From positions 78,426,607-78,490,606 of the forward strand of contig CM077005.1 in assembly GCA_039090855.1 (NCBI GenBank): a DNA stretch of 64,000 bases, read 5' to 3'. Positions within the stretch are counted from its first letter, which is position 1. Every line of letters begins with the position of its first letter. The position numbers were made by a program, and so were the translations under genes. The notes beneath the pieces were generated by a model. That model made no database searches, was not told the origin of the DNA, and was given only the letters and a program-made list of their open reading frames with translations. This DNA is from Macrothele yani (lineage: Eukaryota; Arthropoda; Arachnida; Araneae; Macrothelidae). This document shows, piece by piece, positions 21,986 through 32,923 of the stretch.

Positions 21986-24048
21986 ACTTTCAATGATGTA
22001 AGAACCCGTACTTTTTCAATAACAACCTTACCAAACACTTTCCCTGGCACACTCAGTAGGCTAATACCACGATAGTTCTTGCATTCAGTCTGATCACCTT
22101 TTCCTTTATACAAGAGAATAATGATAGCATCCTTCCAATCCCGAGGGACCATTCCTAACTCCCAGCACAACTGGCAAATTTCAGTTAACCAGTCAATTAT
22201 AGAATCACCACCATATTTCAACATCTCTGCAGTTATGCCATCAACTCCTGGAGCCTTACCATTCTGAAGAGATTTTAGAGCTTTACACACTTCTTCTCTT
22301 GAGATCCCTCCTGTGCTTTCATCCCTCATTGTGACATCATCTGCATCTGTCTCAGAATCATTTTTGCTCTCCTGATCTAATAACTCACAGAAGTAATCGC
22401 CCCATCTGTCACTTAACTCATTGGGCTCCCATATCATTTCCCCAATCTCATTCTTCACACAACTTACAACTTTGTTTCCCCTATTTTTCCTGAGTCTCAT
22501 GTACTTCCAAAAGGACTTTCTATCTTTCCAAAAAGCTAGTTCATGCCTTTCCACTTTCTCTTTCCTATCTTTTGCCTTACTGTGGCGAACCAGCTTAGCA
22601 GCTTCACGCTTCTTACAGCGATATTCATCCACAGAGACTCTACCTTGCAACATCCCCAAATAGGCTTCCTTCTTTTTCTTTACTGCCTCATCAATCTCAC
22701 TATTCCACCAAGCATCACCTCTATTGTTACCCACTATTGTGGTGCCACAGACCTCTTTAGCAGCAGTAACAACACAGTTCTTAAAACATTCCCACTTCTT
22801 TTCTACATCCCTCTCACAAGATTTCAGATCCTTCAGCCGTTCTCTGAGTAAGTCAGAATACCGCTGATGATCTTCAAGGAGCCTATCAACCTTTATTCTT
22901 TCTATCCTGGGTCTCTTGTTACTCCTTTTCCTCCAACCAACATTACTCGTGACACTACCAAGTAATGATCAGAACCAACATCCGCACCTCTCATCACACG
23001 GGTGTCAACAACTAAGTGTTTCAAACGCTGATCGTAAACAACAAAATCTATCACACTCTTTTGACCAAGAGTACGATTTTCCCAAGTATATGTGTGTATA
23101 TACTTGTGGTTGAAAAATGCATTAGATACACACAAATCATTCTCAATGCAGAGTTCAATTAATCTTTCACCATTATCATTCACACAAGGATCATTAAACT
23201 TACCCAGAACATTGTCAGAAATTGCATTCTGCACACCTACTCTAGCATTGAAATCCCCTGCTATTATAACTTTTTCTTTAGCACCAAACTGGCTCAAAAC
23301 AGCTTTTAGCTCATTCCAGAAATCTTCTTTCTTATCAGAAGGTTCCGAGTCACAAGGAGCATACACTACAACAATTACAATTCTCTGAAGTTTCACTTTC
23401 AAACGAATCCAGAGAATTCTCTCACTTATGCAACTATAGTGAATCAAGTTGTTCTTCATCTTTTCACTTAAAATCACACCTACACCAGCCTGTCCTCTCA
23501 TATTATCCAATACAACAGACCACACACTCACCGTGCCATTCACTTCTTCTACCCCAATTTCCTTCTTTTTGGTTTCACTTACACACAGCACATCCAGTCT
23601 ATACTTATTCATCTCCTCAATCACCTCATTCATCTTGCCATTTATACCTCTAGTATTCCATACACCAATCTTACATTCACTCAGCCGAGATCGCTTTCTC
23701 ATACGCCGTTTAGAAAGTCCAGGTCGGTTCCGTGGTGGACCGTCCTTCTCAAGTGTGGTAGGTCCACCATATCCCACACTTGAGTCATTCTGAATATTTC
23801 TTTTTGTCGTTTTAATTAGGTAAGTACATCAGTGTGGGGATTAGCCCACAGCTGAGGGTTCCAGTTGGTCATTCAACCTAAGGATTCTGGAACAAAACCC
23901 AGTGAGTTGGGGTCTTTTTCGCCAATGTCACACAGAACTAGCTGGCACCTCTCCAAAATTCACAGAGGCCCTAGTTGCTGTTGTGTGTGCCATTGTTACC
24001 ACGGAGCGCCCCGAGGAGGCAAACCCATCGCTCACTGCGACCGCCAGC

Positions 24049-24140
24049 ATAGATGTTATTAATAATATTTATGTATGCATCTTCAATACCGCAGGATTTC
24101 AAAGCCATTGTAACTGCTGATATGGTGTCACCTTGTATAT
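24049..24140 (-). mobile_element. RTE LINE, 5-prime remnant of the interrupted copy
   Basis: It continues the RTE broken at 20166 (antisense of the ALKTCGIEDAYINI region). At about 24118 the homology jumps: GATATGGTGTCACCTTGT matches a different part of the RTE ORF (antisense of the VRQGDTIS region; compare 39971-39988). The copy then ends in a TA-rich tract. Confidence 0.7.
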
Positions 24141-24169
24141 GTATATATATATATAGTATATAAATGGAT

Positions 24170-27100
24170 GTAAGGTCAGGTGAGGCGCAACATCACAGCC
24201 TCTCCTTGACAAATGTCAACCCCGCCTTCTCGTGGTACATCCTACTCCCACTAAAGGGGCTCTGACGACCGCCAATAACTATACCATCGGGATTAGAGGA
24301 AATGCTATCCCACACTCACCAACCCGCTTGGCCAGCGTGGTGAGTTATGGCCAAACCCCTCCAAAATGACTCCACAACCTAAATCTTGGCCCTCAGCCTC
24401 CGGCAGCTGGAATGTACCTGGCCAAGGCAGCGGCCAGTGCGACATGAAGTCAGAGGGTGCTAAGAATCTCCGGAGGACCGGACTAGCTGCCATCTGATGC
24501 TGACCTTGGCTACGTGTAATAGACGCTCCCTATCTTCTGATTCAAGGCTTCTTGAATTGCAAGAGGAACTACAAAGGATAAAGTTGGACATAGTCGGGCT
24601 AAGTGAGGTAAGAAGAAAAGGAGATGACCTCATTGAACTGAAAAGTGGACATCTCTTCTACTATCGTGGGACAGATACTGGCAGAACTATTGGTGTTGGA
24701 TTTATAATAAACAAGAAACTGAAGAATAAAGTTATAGAAGTCGAAAGTTCCTCTGACAGAGCTGCACTACTCGTTATCCAACTCTCGAGAAGATACAAGG
24801 CTCAGATTATTCAAACTTACCACAAGTCATCCTGAAGAAGAAATTGAAGAATGTTATGAGGAAATTCGTCATCTAAATAATAAAGGTAAGCAGCACTTGA
24901 AGATAGTTATGGGAGATTTCAATGCAAAAATAGGGCAACGGCAACAGAATGAAACTTCAGTAGGTAAATTCGGTCACGGCAACAGAAACCAGCGTGGAAA
25001 TACTCTCGTTGAGTTTGCAGAGGCAGAAGGATTTTTCATCTTGAACTCCTTTTTCAAGAAAAAGCCACACAGGAAATGGACATGGAGACATCCAAATGGG
25101 ATGACAAGTGAAATTGATTTTATTATGTGTAACAAAAAATTCGCCATAGAAGACTGCAGTGTTGTAAACAAGTTCAAGACAGGTAGTGACCATAGATTGG
25201 GGAGATGCAAGATGCACCTCAACACTAAACTCGTACGTGGCAAGCTCATAAGACACACAAAATGTATTGGCATAACCAACCTTAAAAAACACCATAATAC
25301 CTTCAAGTTGGAACTGAAGAACAGATTCTCTGCTTTAGAAGGCCTAACATCGGAAGAAGTGAATATTTCTAAAGTTAACAGAAAAGTAACCAAAGCTCTT
25401 ATGGAAACAGCAACAAAATTAGCTGGGTCTAAGAACAAGTTGCATGTGAACAAATTATCAGGAACAACCAAAATGTTGATGCAAAAAAGCAAAGAGATGA
25501 GGACAACTAAAGAAGATGTGACTTCCAAAGTGGAATATATAGAGTTATGCAAGACAGGACGAAAAAATATCACTGAAGACGTAAGGAAATTCAACTGTGA
25601 ACTAGTGAGGAAAGCAATAGAAAACAACCAAAGCCTAAAGATAGCAAAGGGACATCTGAGTAAGGGAAGAAAACAGATTATGGCACTGAGAAAAGAAGAT
25701 GGTTCTGTAACAAGAAATAGAGGCGAAATTTTGACAAGAGTGAAAGATTTCTACTCCAAATTATATGAAAGGGATGATACATACACTCCAGATATCGTGA
25801 AAGGTACCAGTACCAGAGTTCTTCCTGTCCTCCCAGCAGAAGTTGCACATGCAATCAAGAACATGAAGCGGGGAAAAGCTCCAGGAGAAGATGGAATTAC
25901 TGTAGACATCATACAAGAAGCAAGTGGAGAAGATGGAATTACTGTAGAAATCATACAAGAAGCAAGTGGAGAAATCGAAACAGTACTCGCCCAAATTTTC
26001 ACTCGATGCCTTAATGAAGGGAAGATTCCTGAGGATTGAAACAACGCTACAATGATCTTGCTACATAAAAAAGGTGACATGGAGGATCTCAGGAAACTAC
26101 AGACCTATCTGCCTCCTATCAGTGGTTTATAAAATCTTCACTTTCTTTCACACCGTTTGAAGGTAACACTGGATATGACTCAACCGAAAGAACAAGCTGG
26201 ATTCAGGAGTGGCTACAGCACAATAGATCATATCCACGTGCTGAGAGAACTAATTGAAAGAGCGAGGGAATATGAACTTCCATTGTGCATGGCTTTTATC
26301 GATTATGAAAAAGCCTTTGATTCGGTGAAACCATCAGCAGTTACAATGGCTCTGAAAACCTGCGGTATTGAAGATGCATACATTAATATTATTAATAACA
26401 TCTATGAAAATGCAAGTGCAAAGATTCGGCTGTTTGAAAATACAACACACATAAAAATTGGAAAGGGAGTGAGACAAGGTGACACCATATCTCCGAAGCT
26501 CTTTAATGCCACATTGGAAAATGTCTTTCAATCACTGAACTGGGAAAACAAAGGGATAAAGATTAATGGAGATTATCTAACCCACCTTCGTTTTGCTGAT
26601 GACGTAGTCATTTTTGCAACTACCCCATCAGAGCTGCAGAGTATGATCCAGGAACTTGCTGACAAGAGTAAAGAAGTGGGATTAAAAATGAACTTTCAGA
26701 AGACAAAAGTTATGTTCAATGCTTTTACAAGAAATGAAGATTTATCGATTGATGGAGAAAAGCTGGAGATAACAGACACGTACGTTTATCTTGGACAGCA
26801 GATATCAAGTGAGGGTCACATTGATGAAGAAATTAATCGGCGTACAAAACTTGCCTGGAGAGCTTTTGGAAGAAACAGCATAATTTTCAAAAGCAATATG
26901 CCATTATGTCTTAAAAGAAAAGTGTTTGAGCAATGCATCCATCCAGTGCTTACGTATGGTTCAGAGACGTGGACCTTAACTAAAAGAGACATACAAAGGC
27001 TGCAGACAACCCAAAGCAGCATGGAGAGGTGCATGCTTGGATTAACCAGGAGAGATAAGAAGAGGAACTCGTGGATCCGAAAAATGACAAGAGTGGAAGA

Positions 27101-27357
27101 CATCATGATCAGAGTTAAATCCCTGAAATGGCAATGGGCTGGACATACTGCCAGAAGGACAGACCATCGATGGACAGCCGAAATTTTAGATTGGATTCCA
27201 AGGGACAGGAAAAGACCCAGAAGAAGACCACATGGGAGATGGGTGGATGAAATTCGAAAGTATGCGGGAGTGACATGGAGGAGACTGGCACAAGACAGAC
27301 CGTTGTGGAGGAAACTTGGGGAGACCTTCGTCCAGCAGTGGATTGATAATGGTTGAC
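24170..27357 (+). mobile_element. RTE (BovB-type) LINE, nearly full length
   Basis: A GC-richer leader (about 24170-24490) precedes one long coding region of APE endonuclease and RT. The 3-prime end GACAATGATATAT corresponds to the ATG/GAT tail of RTE elements. It is a close relative of the copy at 39089-41491. Confidence 0.85.
24497..27356 (+). pseudogene. RTE ORF: APE endonuclease and reverse transcriptase
   Basis: The N-terminus (LTLATCNRRSLSSDSRL, DIVGLSEVRRKGD) is the start of an APE endonuclease. MGDFNAKIGQRQQNE, SEIDFIMCNKKF and TGSDHRLGRCKM carry its later motifs. RT motifs are MKRGKAPGEDGITVDIIQE, FIDYEKAFDSV, KGVRQGDTISPKLFNATLE and LRFADDVVIFATT, followed by the thumb and a GRWVDEIRKYAGVTWRRL tail. 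Lesions: a frameshift near 24830, a Trp-to-stop TGA at about 26037, a damaged segment to about 26150, and a 42-bp in-frame tandem duplication at 25884-25967 (GEDGITV-IIQEAS twice). This protein would nick DNA and copy element RNA, but this copy cannot make it whole. Confidence 0.88.
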
Positions 27358-27944
27358 AATGATATATCCAATGTAAAATTTCAGATTGGATATATCTATA
27401 TATAAATACATATACTTACAATTAAGCAGAAATAACAACAACAGGTGCTAAAATATGAAAAAAATAAAAAAAATAAAAATAAAGCAAACGAGCAGGGAGA
27501 AAAGATGAAATTCTGAAAGCTTTGAAAATGCTGAGCTTTGGCTTTTTCAAGGACCAGCAAAACTTAGCATTTACTCACTTCCACAAAGACCAAGTTGAAC
27601 TTGAGTTTCTGCTATGTCATAGATGCAAAAGTTACAAGTCCCCAAAAATCACCAAAAAATCTCAACCGTCCACATAGGCACGGAAACTTAAATATTAAGC
27701 AAGATTTTGAATTTCCTATTACATCTAGGACATATCTGTCCCCAACCCAAAAAACTCCTCATCGTTCACTAAAACAGAAAATCTTTAATGCACAGCAAAA
27801 AAATAGTGCAAGATGGGCGTAGAATTTAGACCAATGAAACGAGAAACATAACCTGGGAAAAAGCTGCAAAAGAACACAAATATTTTTTATTAGATGTACA
27901 CAGCAATGTAAAATTGCCCAACTTGGAAGAAATAGAAAAAATTA
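27358..27944. other. No gene recognised
   Basis: It contains an imperfect TATATCC/GGATATA palindrome at about 27362-27395 and A-rich sequence. The open frame at 27595-27822 shows no recognisable similarity and is not called. Confidence 0.4.
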
Positions 27945-28014
27945 GAAATTCATATTCAAGAAACGCATATAGCGTATTAAGTCCGTTTATTTCTTATGGT
28001 GTAGTATTCACAGA

Positions 28015-28062
28015 GCTTCGCCAAGCTTTCGCACTCCACTGGGAGGCTTTTTCAAGGCAACA
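28015..28062 (-). other. Hammerhead-ribozyme-like motif in PLE terminal repeat (degenerate)
   Basis: The minus strand reads TTGAAAA, a 6-bp stem with one bulge (GCCTCC/GGAGTGC, loop CAGT), then GAAA. This follows the hammerhead order CUGANGA-stem II-GAAA with two core changes. The same motif is at 31741-31782. Hammerhead motifs are known from PLE terminal repeats, but stems I and III are not convincing here. Confidence 0.35.
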
Positions 28063-28558
28063 GTAGAAATAAAAATGCAGGGAAATGCAACAGATAAGGA
28101 ACAAGGATGATTTTTGAAAGTAACGTGGGTGATATCACGAGCATATTTCGTGAAATGTTTTTAGCACGTAATTACACAGTGCGCGGTGACGTGTTCCCGT
28201 CTTTTAATAACGCATGCCGAACTATTGGTAGTTCAGTAGAGATCATGTCATTGCACGCTACAATGTTGGAGAGGATTTCGACGGTTTCCCTGATGGCAGT
28301 CTCTTTAAAGTTAGTGTAAGGGGCAATTCTTCTGATAATATTCCATACTGGAGTGGCCGATGAATGCATGACTTCTCTGGCGAGGGCTGTATTCTGCATG
28401 TGCTGGTTGATACCTCGCACGTGTTCTTTACATCTAGTGTCCAAGGATCGCTTTGTCATTCCGATATTTATCTTTTCCGTGTTGTCAGGATATACCAACG
28501 GTATAGCGTACACACCCGCCTTTTCTTTTTCACACTGTCTCTTAACAGCTTGATACCA

Positions 28559-29977
28559 CACTGGCGGAAAGTGAGAAAAGAACACCAAGAAGGAGACGTC
28601 TGATACCAACGAAATTTATACAGCATAATAACGGATTACAGAGACGTGATCAAAACATTATGACAAAATACAGCTGTATTTGCTGGTAAACTGAAAAACA
28701 ACATTTCCATGTAACATGGGTAGTACGAGGTTGAACCGCCATGAACTTCGTCACACTGTGCAATTCTGGCATGGAGTCTGTCGTACAGATGTTCGATGTA
28801 AGTTTGGGGTATTGAGTTCCAAGCATCCTCAACCTGGACACGTAAATCGGGGATTGTCGTGACTGGCCGTGAAGACCGGATAAGTCGTTGTCCCATAATA
28901 TCCCACACGTGCTCAATGGGGGACAAATCCGGTGAACGTGCAGGCCATGGAAGTTGTGTCACACCCTGAAGTGCATGTTGCGTTGCACGTGCCGTGTATG
29001 TGCGTGCGTTATCTTGCTGGAAAACACCACGATAGACCGACCTTACAAATGGCACAACAATGGGCTGAATGATGTAGGAGGTGCTATTTAACGTACCCGG
29101 TACAAACACTAGTTGTGTACGGGAGTGATAGCTGATCTCTCCCTACACCAGGAGACCAGGTGTAGGCCCTGTGTTTCGCTGGCGGATGCAAGAAGGGTGG
29201 AGACGCTCCCCTGTGCGTCTGCGAACACGCATACGGCCATCGGAGGCTTCCAAGCAGAATCTGCTTTCATCGCTGAACACGACAGATCGCCATTGCGTTC
29301 TCCAGTGCAGACGTTGGCGACACCACTGCAGCCGTTCCTGACGGTGGGCTGGAGTCAGAGGTACACATGCCAGAGGCACACGTGCACGTAGTCCTGCATC
29401 CAGTAGACGGTTGCGGATTGTTTGCACAGTCACCTCAGGTGCAACGGCAGCTCGGATTTGCGTCGCAGTGGATGTTCTGCTTGACAACGCCGCTCTTCTT
29501 ATGCGTCGATCGGTCCGCTCATCAGTCCGTTTGTGACTCCCGGTTCGACGTCTTCTCGTGTGGAAATGTTCCTCGGACCATCTACGCCACCATCGTACCA
29601 CCGCCGATACTTCCCGTCCAATTCGCTCCGCAATACGACGATACGACCACCCGGCCTCGCGGAGTCCGACTAGACGACCTCTCTCAAAGTCCGATAAGTG
29701 CTGAAATCGTACACGTCTTCCATGTCCAGACATTGCAGCTTCTTCAGGGTCTTCGCACGTGTCCGTACGCCGACGACTGATTACATTCACTTCGCCGTAC
29801 TCCCTAAATACCACCGACGATAATTTGCATATTATGCTATGCTGTGGCGTAAGCGCTCACAGGTTGGTCCCAAAATTAACATCACACCTACGTAAACTCG
29901 ACCCCATTAACATATGTAAATTTTAATGATCGTCAGCCAATTCCTTCTTGGTGTTCTTATTTCACTTTCCGCCAGTG
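28559..29977 (-). mobile_element. Tc1-like element inserted in the PLE
   Basis: The inverted ends are CACTGGCGGAAAGTGAGAAA (left) and CACTGGCGGAAAGTGAAATA (right, reversed), each continuing AAGAACACCAAGAAGGA or nearly so. TA flanks the right end (29978-29979). The left TA has become CA. The intact PLE copy at about 31240 shows the empty site (CACATAGTATCAAG). Confidence 0.92.
28640..29732 (-). pseudogene. Tc1-like transposase of the PLE-nested element
   Basis: I take the start as MSGHGRRVRFQHLSDFERG at about 29732; the same frame is open from 29814. Two helix-turn-helix units follow (SYRRIAERIGREVSAVVRW and the TVQTIRNRLLDAGLRARV region), then the core: FSDESRFCLEASDGRMRV (first Asp), FQQDNARTYTARATQH (second Asp) and SPDLSPIEHVWD (Glu). 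All three catalytic residues are present. The spacing from second Asp to Glu is 32, shorter than the usual 34, so a two-codon deletion is likely. A stop at about 29143 and a frame change before VFVPGTLNSTSY break it. The C-terminus has VEDAWNSIPQTYIEHL. It is one of the better preserved transposases here, but is not expected to be active. Confidence 0.85.
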
Positions 29978-30969
29978 TATATGTGATAATAAGGTCGGGG
30001 ACTTCAGTGCTATTAATATTTTGTATTTACGTAACAAATTCTTTAACCAATATGCAAAGCCTGGGATATATGAGACGGATCCTACGTACTTCATTGTCTT
30101 ACCAGGTGATTTTGTTGCTGCTGACATTATACGATTTTTTACAGTTCTATGCATTCTGTCTATTTCGTTACTCTTATATCCAGCCTTTAGACCTTGCTAT
30201 AAATATTATCGATTTCCTTGTTATTTAGGTAGTCGGGGTAGCATACGTTATACGCTCTATAGAACCATGCTCTAAAAGCAGAAAGTGTGTACTCTTTTGG
30301 GCTGTGCGAATCAGGAGGGACAAGGTTCGGTACTGCGGTCGGTTTTTAATAAACGTTAAAATCTAAGCTGGATGTGCTATTTCTTCTGAGCGCGACGTCA
30401 AGATAACTCAACGTTCCATCCACTTCACGCTCCATGGTGAACTTTATCGTATTATGTAGACTGTTTATCTTATGCCTGAAATCTTTTAATTCGTCTATTC
30501 CATGTTCCCATATGAAGAATCTATCGTCAGCGTAGCGGATCCACACTCGGGGTTTCTTGATACACTTTAGAAAGATGAGATCTTCTAGTGGTCTATGTAC
30601 TGCTCATAGAGGGAAACTCATCGTTGCTCCTTTTGTTTCTTTGTAGATGTCACCATCCAATTTGAAATAGTTGTGGTTAGTAACTAGATTTAAGGCACCG
30701 ATAATTTTCTTTGTTTGGGTTGGTGTGAATTCACGGGAAGTGACGATTATTTCTTCAAGGTTTTCGCTAAATTTCTAATGTTTCCGATAAATCTTTGTCC
30801 CTGGCTAGAGCTTGAACTTTCTGTACTATACTATTCAAAGGATTCTTCGACTGTAGAATTGAGTCTGATTGATCAGCAAATTCTTTAAGTTTTCGAATAT
30901 AATCAGACCTGGTCATAATGGCAATCTGATTCGACTTGTCTGTTAGGGTAATTGATATTCTAGAATCAT

Positions 30970-31850
30970 TACGTATGCCACCCCGACTACCTAAATAACA
31001 AGAAAATTTATAATATTTATGGCAAAGGTCTAAAGGCTGGATATAAGAGGGATGAAATAGACAGAATACATAGAACTGTAAGAAATCGTATAATGTCAGC
31101 AGCAACAAAATCACCTAGTAAGACAATGAAGTACGCAGGATCCATCTCATATATCCCAGGCTTTGCATATTGGTTAAAGAATTTGTTACGTAAATTCAAA
31201 ATATTAATAGCACTAAAGTCCCTGACCCCATTATCACATAGTATCAAGCTGCAAGGAGAGACAGTGTGAAAAAGAAAAGGCGGGTGTGTACGCTATACCG
31301 TTGGTATATCCTGACAACACGGAGAAGATAAATATCGGAATGACAAAGCGATCCTTGGACACTAGATGTAAAGAACAGGTGCGAGGTATCAACCAGGACA
31401 TGCAGAATACAGCCCTCGCCAGAGAAGTCATGCATTCATCGGCCACTCCAGTATGGAATATTATCAGAAGAATTGCCCCTTACACTAACTTTAAAGAGAC
31501 TGCCATCAGGGAAACCGTCGAAATCCTCTCCAACATTGTAGCGTGCAATGATATGATCTCTACTGAACTACCAATAGTTCGGCATGCGTTATTAAAAGAC
31601 GGGAACACGTCACCGCGCACTGTGTAATTACGTGCTAAAAACATTTCACGAAATATGCTGGTGATATCACCCACGTTACTTTCAAAAATCATCCTTGTTC
31701 CTTATCTGTTGCATTTCCCTGCATTTTTATTTCTACTGTTGCCTTGAAAAAGCCTCCCAGTGGAGTGCGAAAGCTTGGCGAATCTCTGTGAATACTACAC
31801 CATGAGAAATAAACGGATTTAATACGTTATATGCGTTTCTTGAATATTCA
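30970..31850 (+). mobile_element. PLE partial copy in inverted orientation
   Basis: It starts within the RT thumb region (ACGTATGCCACCCCGACTA) and runs through the complete GIY-YIG-like segment (stop at 31627) to the same 3-prime end as the minus-strand copy, without the Tc1 insertion. The readable protein at 31286-31627 differs only slightly from the minus copy (EQVRGINQDMQ versus EHVRGINQHMQ). Confidence 0.88.
31286..31627 (+). pseudogene. PLE GIY-YIG-like nuclease segment, second copy
   Basis: It encodes YAIPLVYPDNTEKINIG and MTKRSLDTRCKEQVRGI, followed by an alpha-helical tail (NFKETAIRETVEILSNIV) and the stop, collinear with the minus copy. It is only a C-terminal piece of a PLE protein; the ATG at 31286 is not a real start. 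The Asn in place of the YIG Tyr is shared by both copies, so it predates the duplication or is a family feature. Confidence 0.75.
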
Positions 31851-32923
31851 TATTGTGGTGTATTAAAAATAACGTATCAGAAATTCACCCTGTAAAACTA
31901 CTTAATTTTGAAGGTATAAGTTCCAAAATTTTGACAGCAGTGCCACGTGGCACGAAACACGTGGAACACCCAACTGGGAACCACGAAAAAAAAACCCGAA
32001 AGGAACACCCAACTGGGAACCACGAAAAAAAAAAAACATGAAGTCAAGAGACATATAAAACGAAACAAATGTCTGTGCTAAGAATCAACAACTAAAAGTC
32101 AGGAAAGTAGCACAGAGAACAGGAGCAAAAAACACAGAATATTCGCGATACACTGCATGACTTTAGACAATAGAAACGTAATATAGATCACTGGAAATGT
32201 ACTTAAAAATAAATAATAAAAATTGCAATATGTACACAGTATCATAAGAATGCTTTACACAAATTACGAAAACAGCAAATGTTACCCCGAACAACGAACG
32301 AAAGGGACGGGGAGCCACGAGCCCAAGAACACTGCAAACACCCTGAACATGTACTGCAGGAGAACAAGGAAATAAAAGGCCACCAGCAAGAAAAAAAAAA
32401 ACGCCAGTAAAAGCAAAGCCAATAAAACTAACGAATTTCAGCAGACACAGTAACGAGAAAAAAAAAAAAAAACTTTCAAAAGGAAAAAGAAAAGTGAAAG
32501 GACCTACCTGCTAGGCCACTTATCTTTATAAAACTACCATTGCAAATGGTCGACAAAATTCCCGCTTTTGAAGTAGAGACGCCAGGAAGGCAGTCCCGCA
32601 CAAAAAGCACTCCACAGACGTTAGTCCACCAATCAGAAAAATCTCAAGTGAAAAAGATAAACAGTTTGTCTGGAAAGAGCATAAGCTCACCGGAATGCAT
32701 GTAAAATATCATCAAATACGCCCGATGTGCATTTAATATTATTCATCTGTATTAAAATACCTTATAGTAAAACTACAGACACAATACAGTTTCTTATGGG
32801 TTTTCTTAATTTTTACTAATTTTATGTTAGCTATTCTTGACATCGAATATTTATTTTACATTTGAAACTTTTTTGGGGATTTTTAATTATAAACTTTTTT
32901 TGTGATTTAATAATATTTTATTA
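31851..32923. other. A-rich sequence with a short duplicated block, no gene seen
   Basis: GAACACCCAACTGGGAACCA plus CGAAAAAA occurs twice (about 31961 and 32001). The A-rich stretch at 32040-32560 could be antisense LINE 3-prime sequence like 12806-15037, but the resemblance is only compositional. Confidence 0.35.

Larger units (their letters stand above)
20304..23777 (-). pseudogene. RTEX-like ORF: APE endonuclease plus reverse transcriptase
   Basis: The minus-strand product starts near 23777. The endonuclease shows CKIGVWNTRGINGKMNEV, LCVSETKKKEIG, VVVYAPCD, VIIAGDFNARVG, TYTWENR and [12 protein letters not shown], so its catalytic Asp/His positions are present. RT motifs follow: [37 protein letters not shown], then beyond the TRIM QSGFMPGKGCTNQIFALRM, GVRQGCVMSPWLFNIFMD and LLYADDTVLLAESKSEL. 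The C-terminus has LRWFGHVERMSDEML and GRKGRGRPKKTWVDQI. Frameshifts occur near 22905, 21385 and 20620. The LTR insertion lies between the K and V codons upstream of WDVQSGF. Outside the insertion, conservation is high. Confidence 0.82.
20167..24048 (-). mobile_element. RTEX-like non-LTR retrotransposon inserted in an RTE
   Basis: Both ends are flanked by ATAGAT(A/G)TTATTA (20154-20166 and 24049-24061), a 13-bp target duplication with one mismatch. On the minus strand the order is 5-prime leader (about 24048-23780), APE endonuclease, reverse transcriptase and a short (TATG)n-like 3-prime tail. The 501-bp TRIM-like element at 21485-21985 interrupts the RT. RTEX is my best guess; a related APE-type clade is possible. 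Confidence 0.8.
27945..30969 (-). mobile_element. Penelope-like element (PLE), interrupted by a Tc1 element
   Basis: On the minus strand the element runs from 30969 to about 27945, with Tc1 at 28559-29977 removed. It shows PLE reverse transcriptase, a GIY-YIG-like nuclease and a non-coding 3-prime region. It is joined head to head at about 30970 with a partial + strand copy, an arrangement known for Penelope elements. Confidence 0.82.
28170..30969 (-). pseudogene. PLE polyprotein: reverse transcriptase and GIY-YIG nuclease, split by Tc1
   Basis: The readable order on the minus strand begins ISITLTDKSNQIAIMTRSDY at the truncated N-terminus, then the RT palm VWIRYADDRFFIWEHGIDEL, INSLHNTIKFTMEREVDG and LSYLDVALRR (30546-30346). 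After this comes an RT thumb/linker with several stops (KTMKYVGSVSYIPGFAYWL). The Tc1 insertion follows. The C-terminal GIY-YIG-type nuclease (VYAIPLVYPDNTEKINIG, MTKRSLDTRCKEHVRGI) then runs to the stop at 28172. In the YIG part the Tyr is replaced by Asn, as in the + strand copy. PLE proteins combine target nicking and reverse transcription; this one is broken by stops near 30765 and 30350 as well as by the insertion. Confidence 0.78.

Noticed and set aside
27595..27822. 75-codon + strand ORF between RTE and PLE
   Set aside because: No recognisable motif; Lys/Asn/Ser-rich composition typical of A-rich DNA.
31286..31627. Independent host GIY-YIG endonuclease
   Set aside because: The same segment occurs inside the adjacent inverted Penelope copy, directly downstream of its reverse transcriptase.
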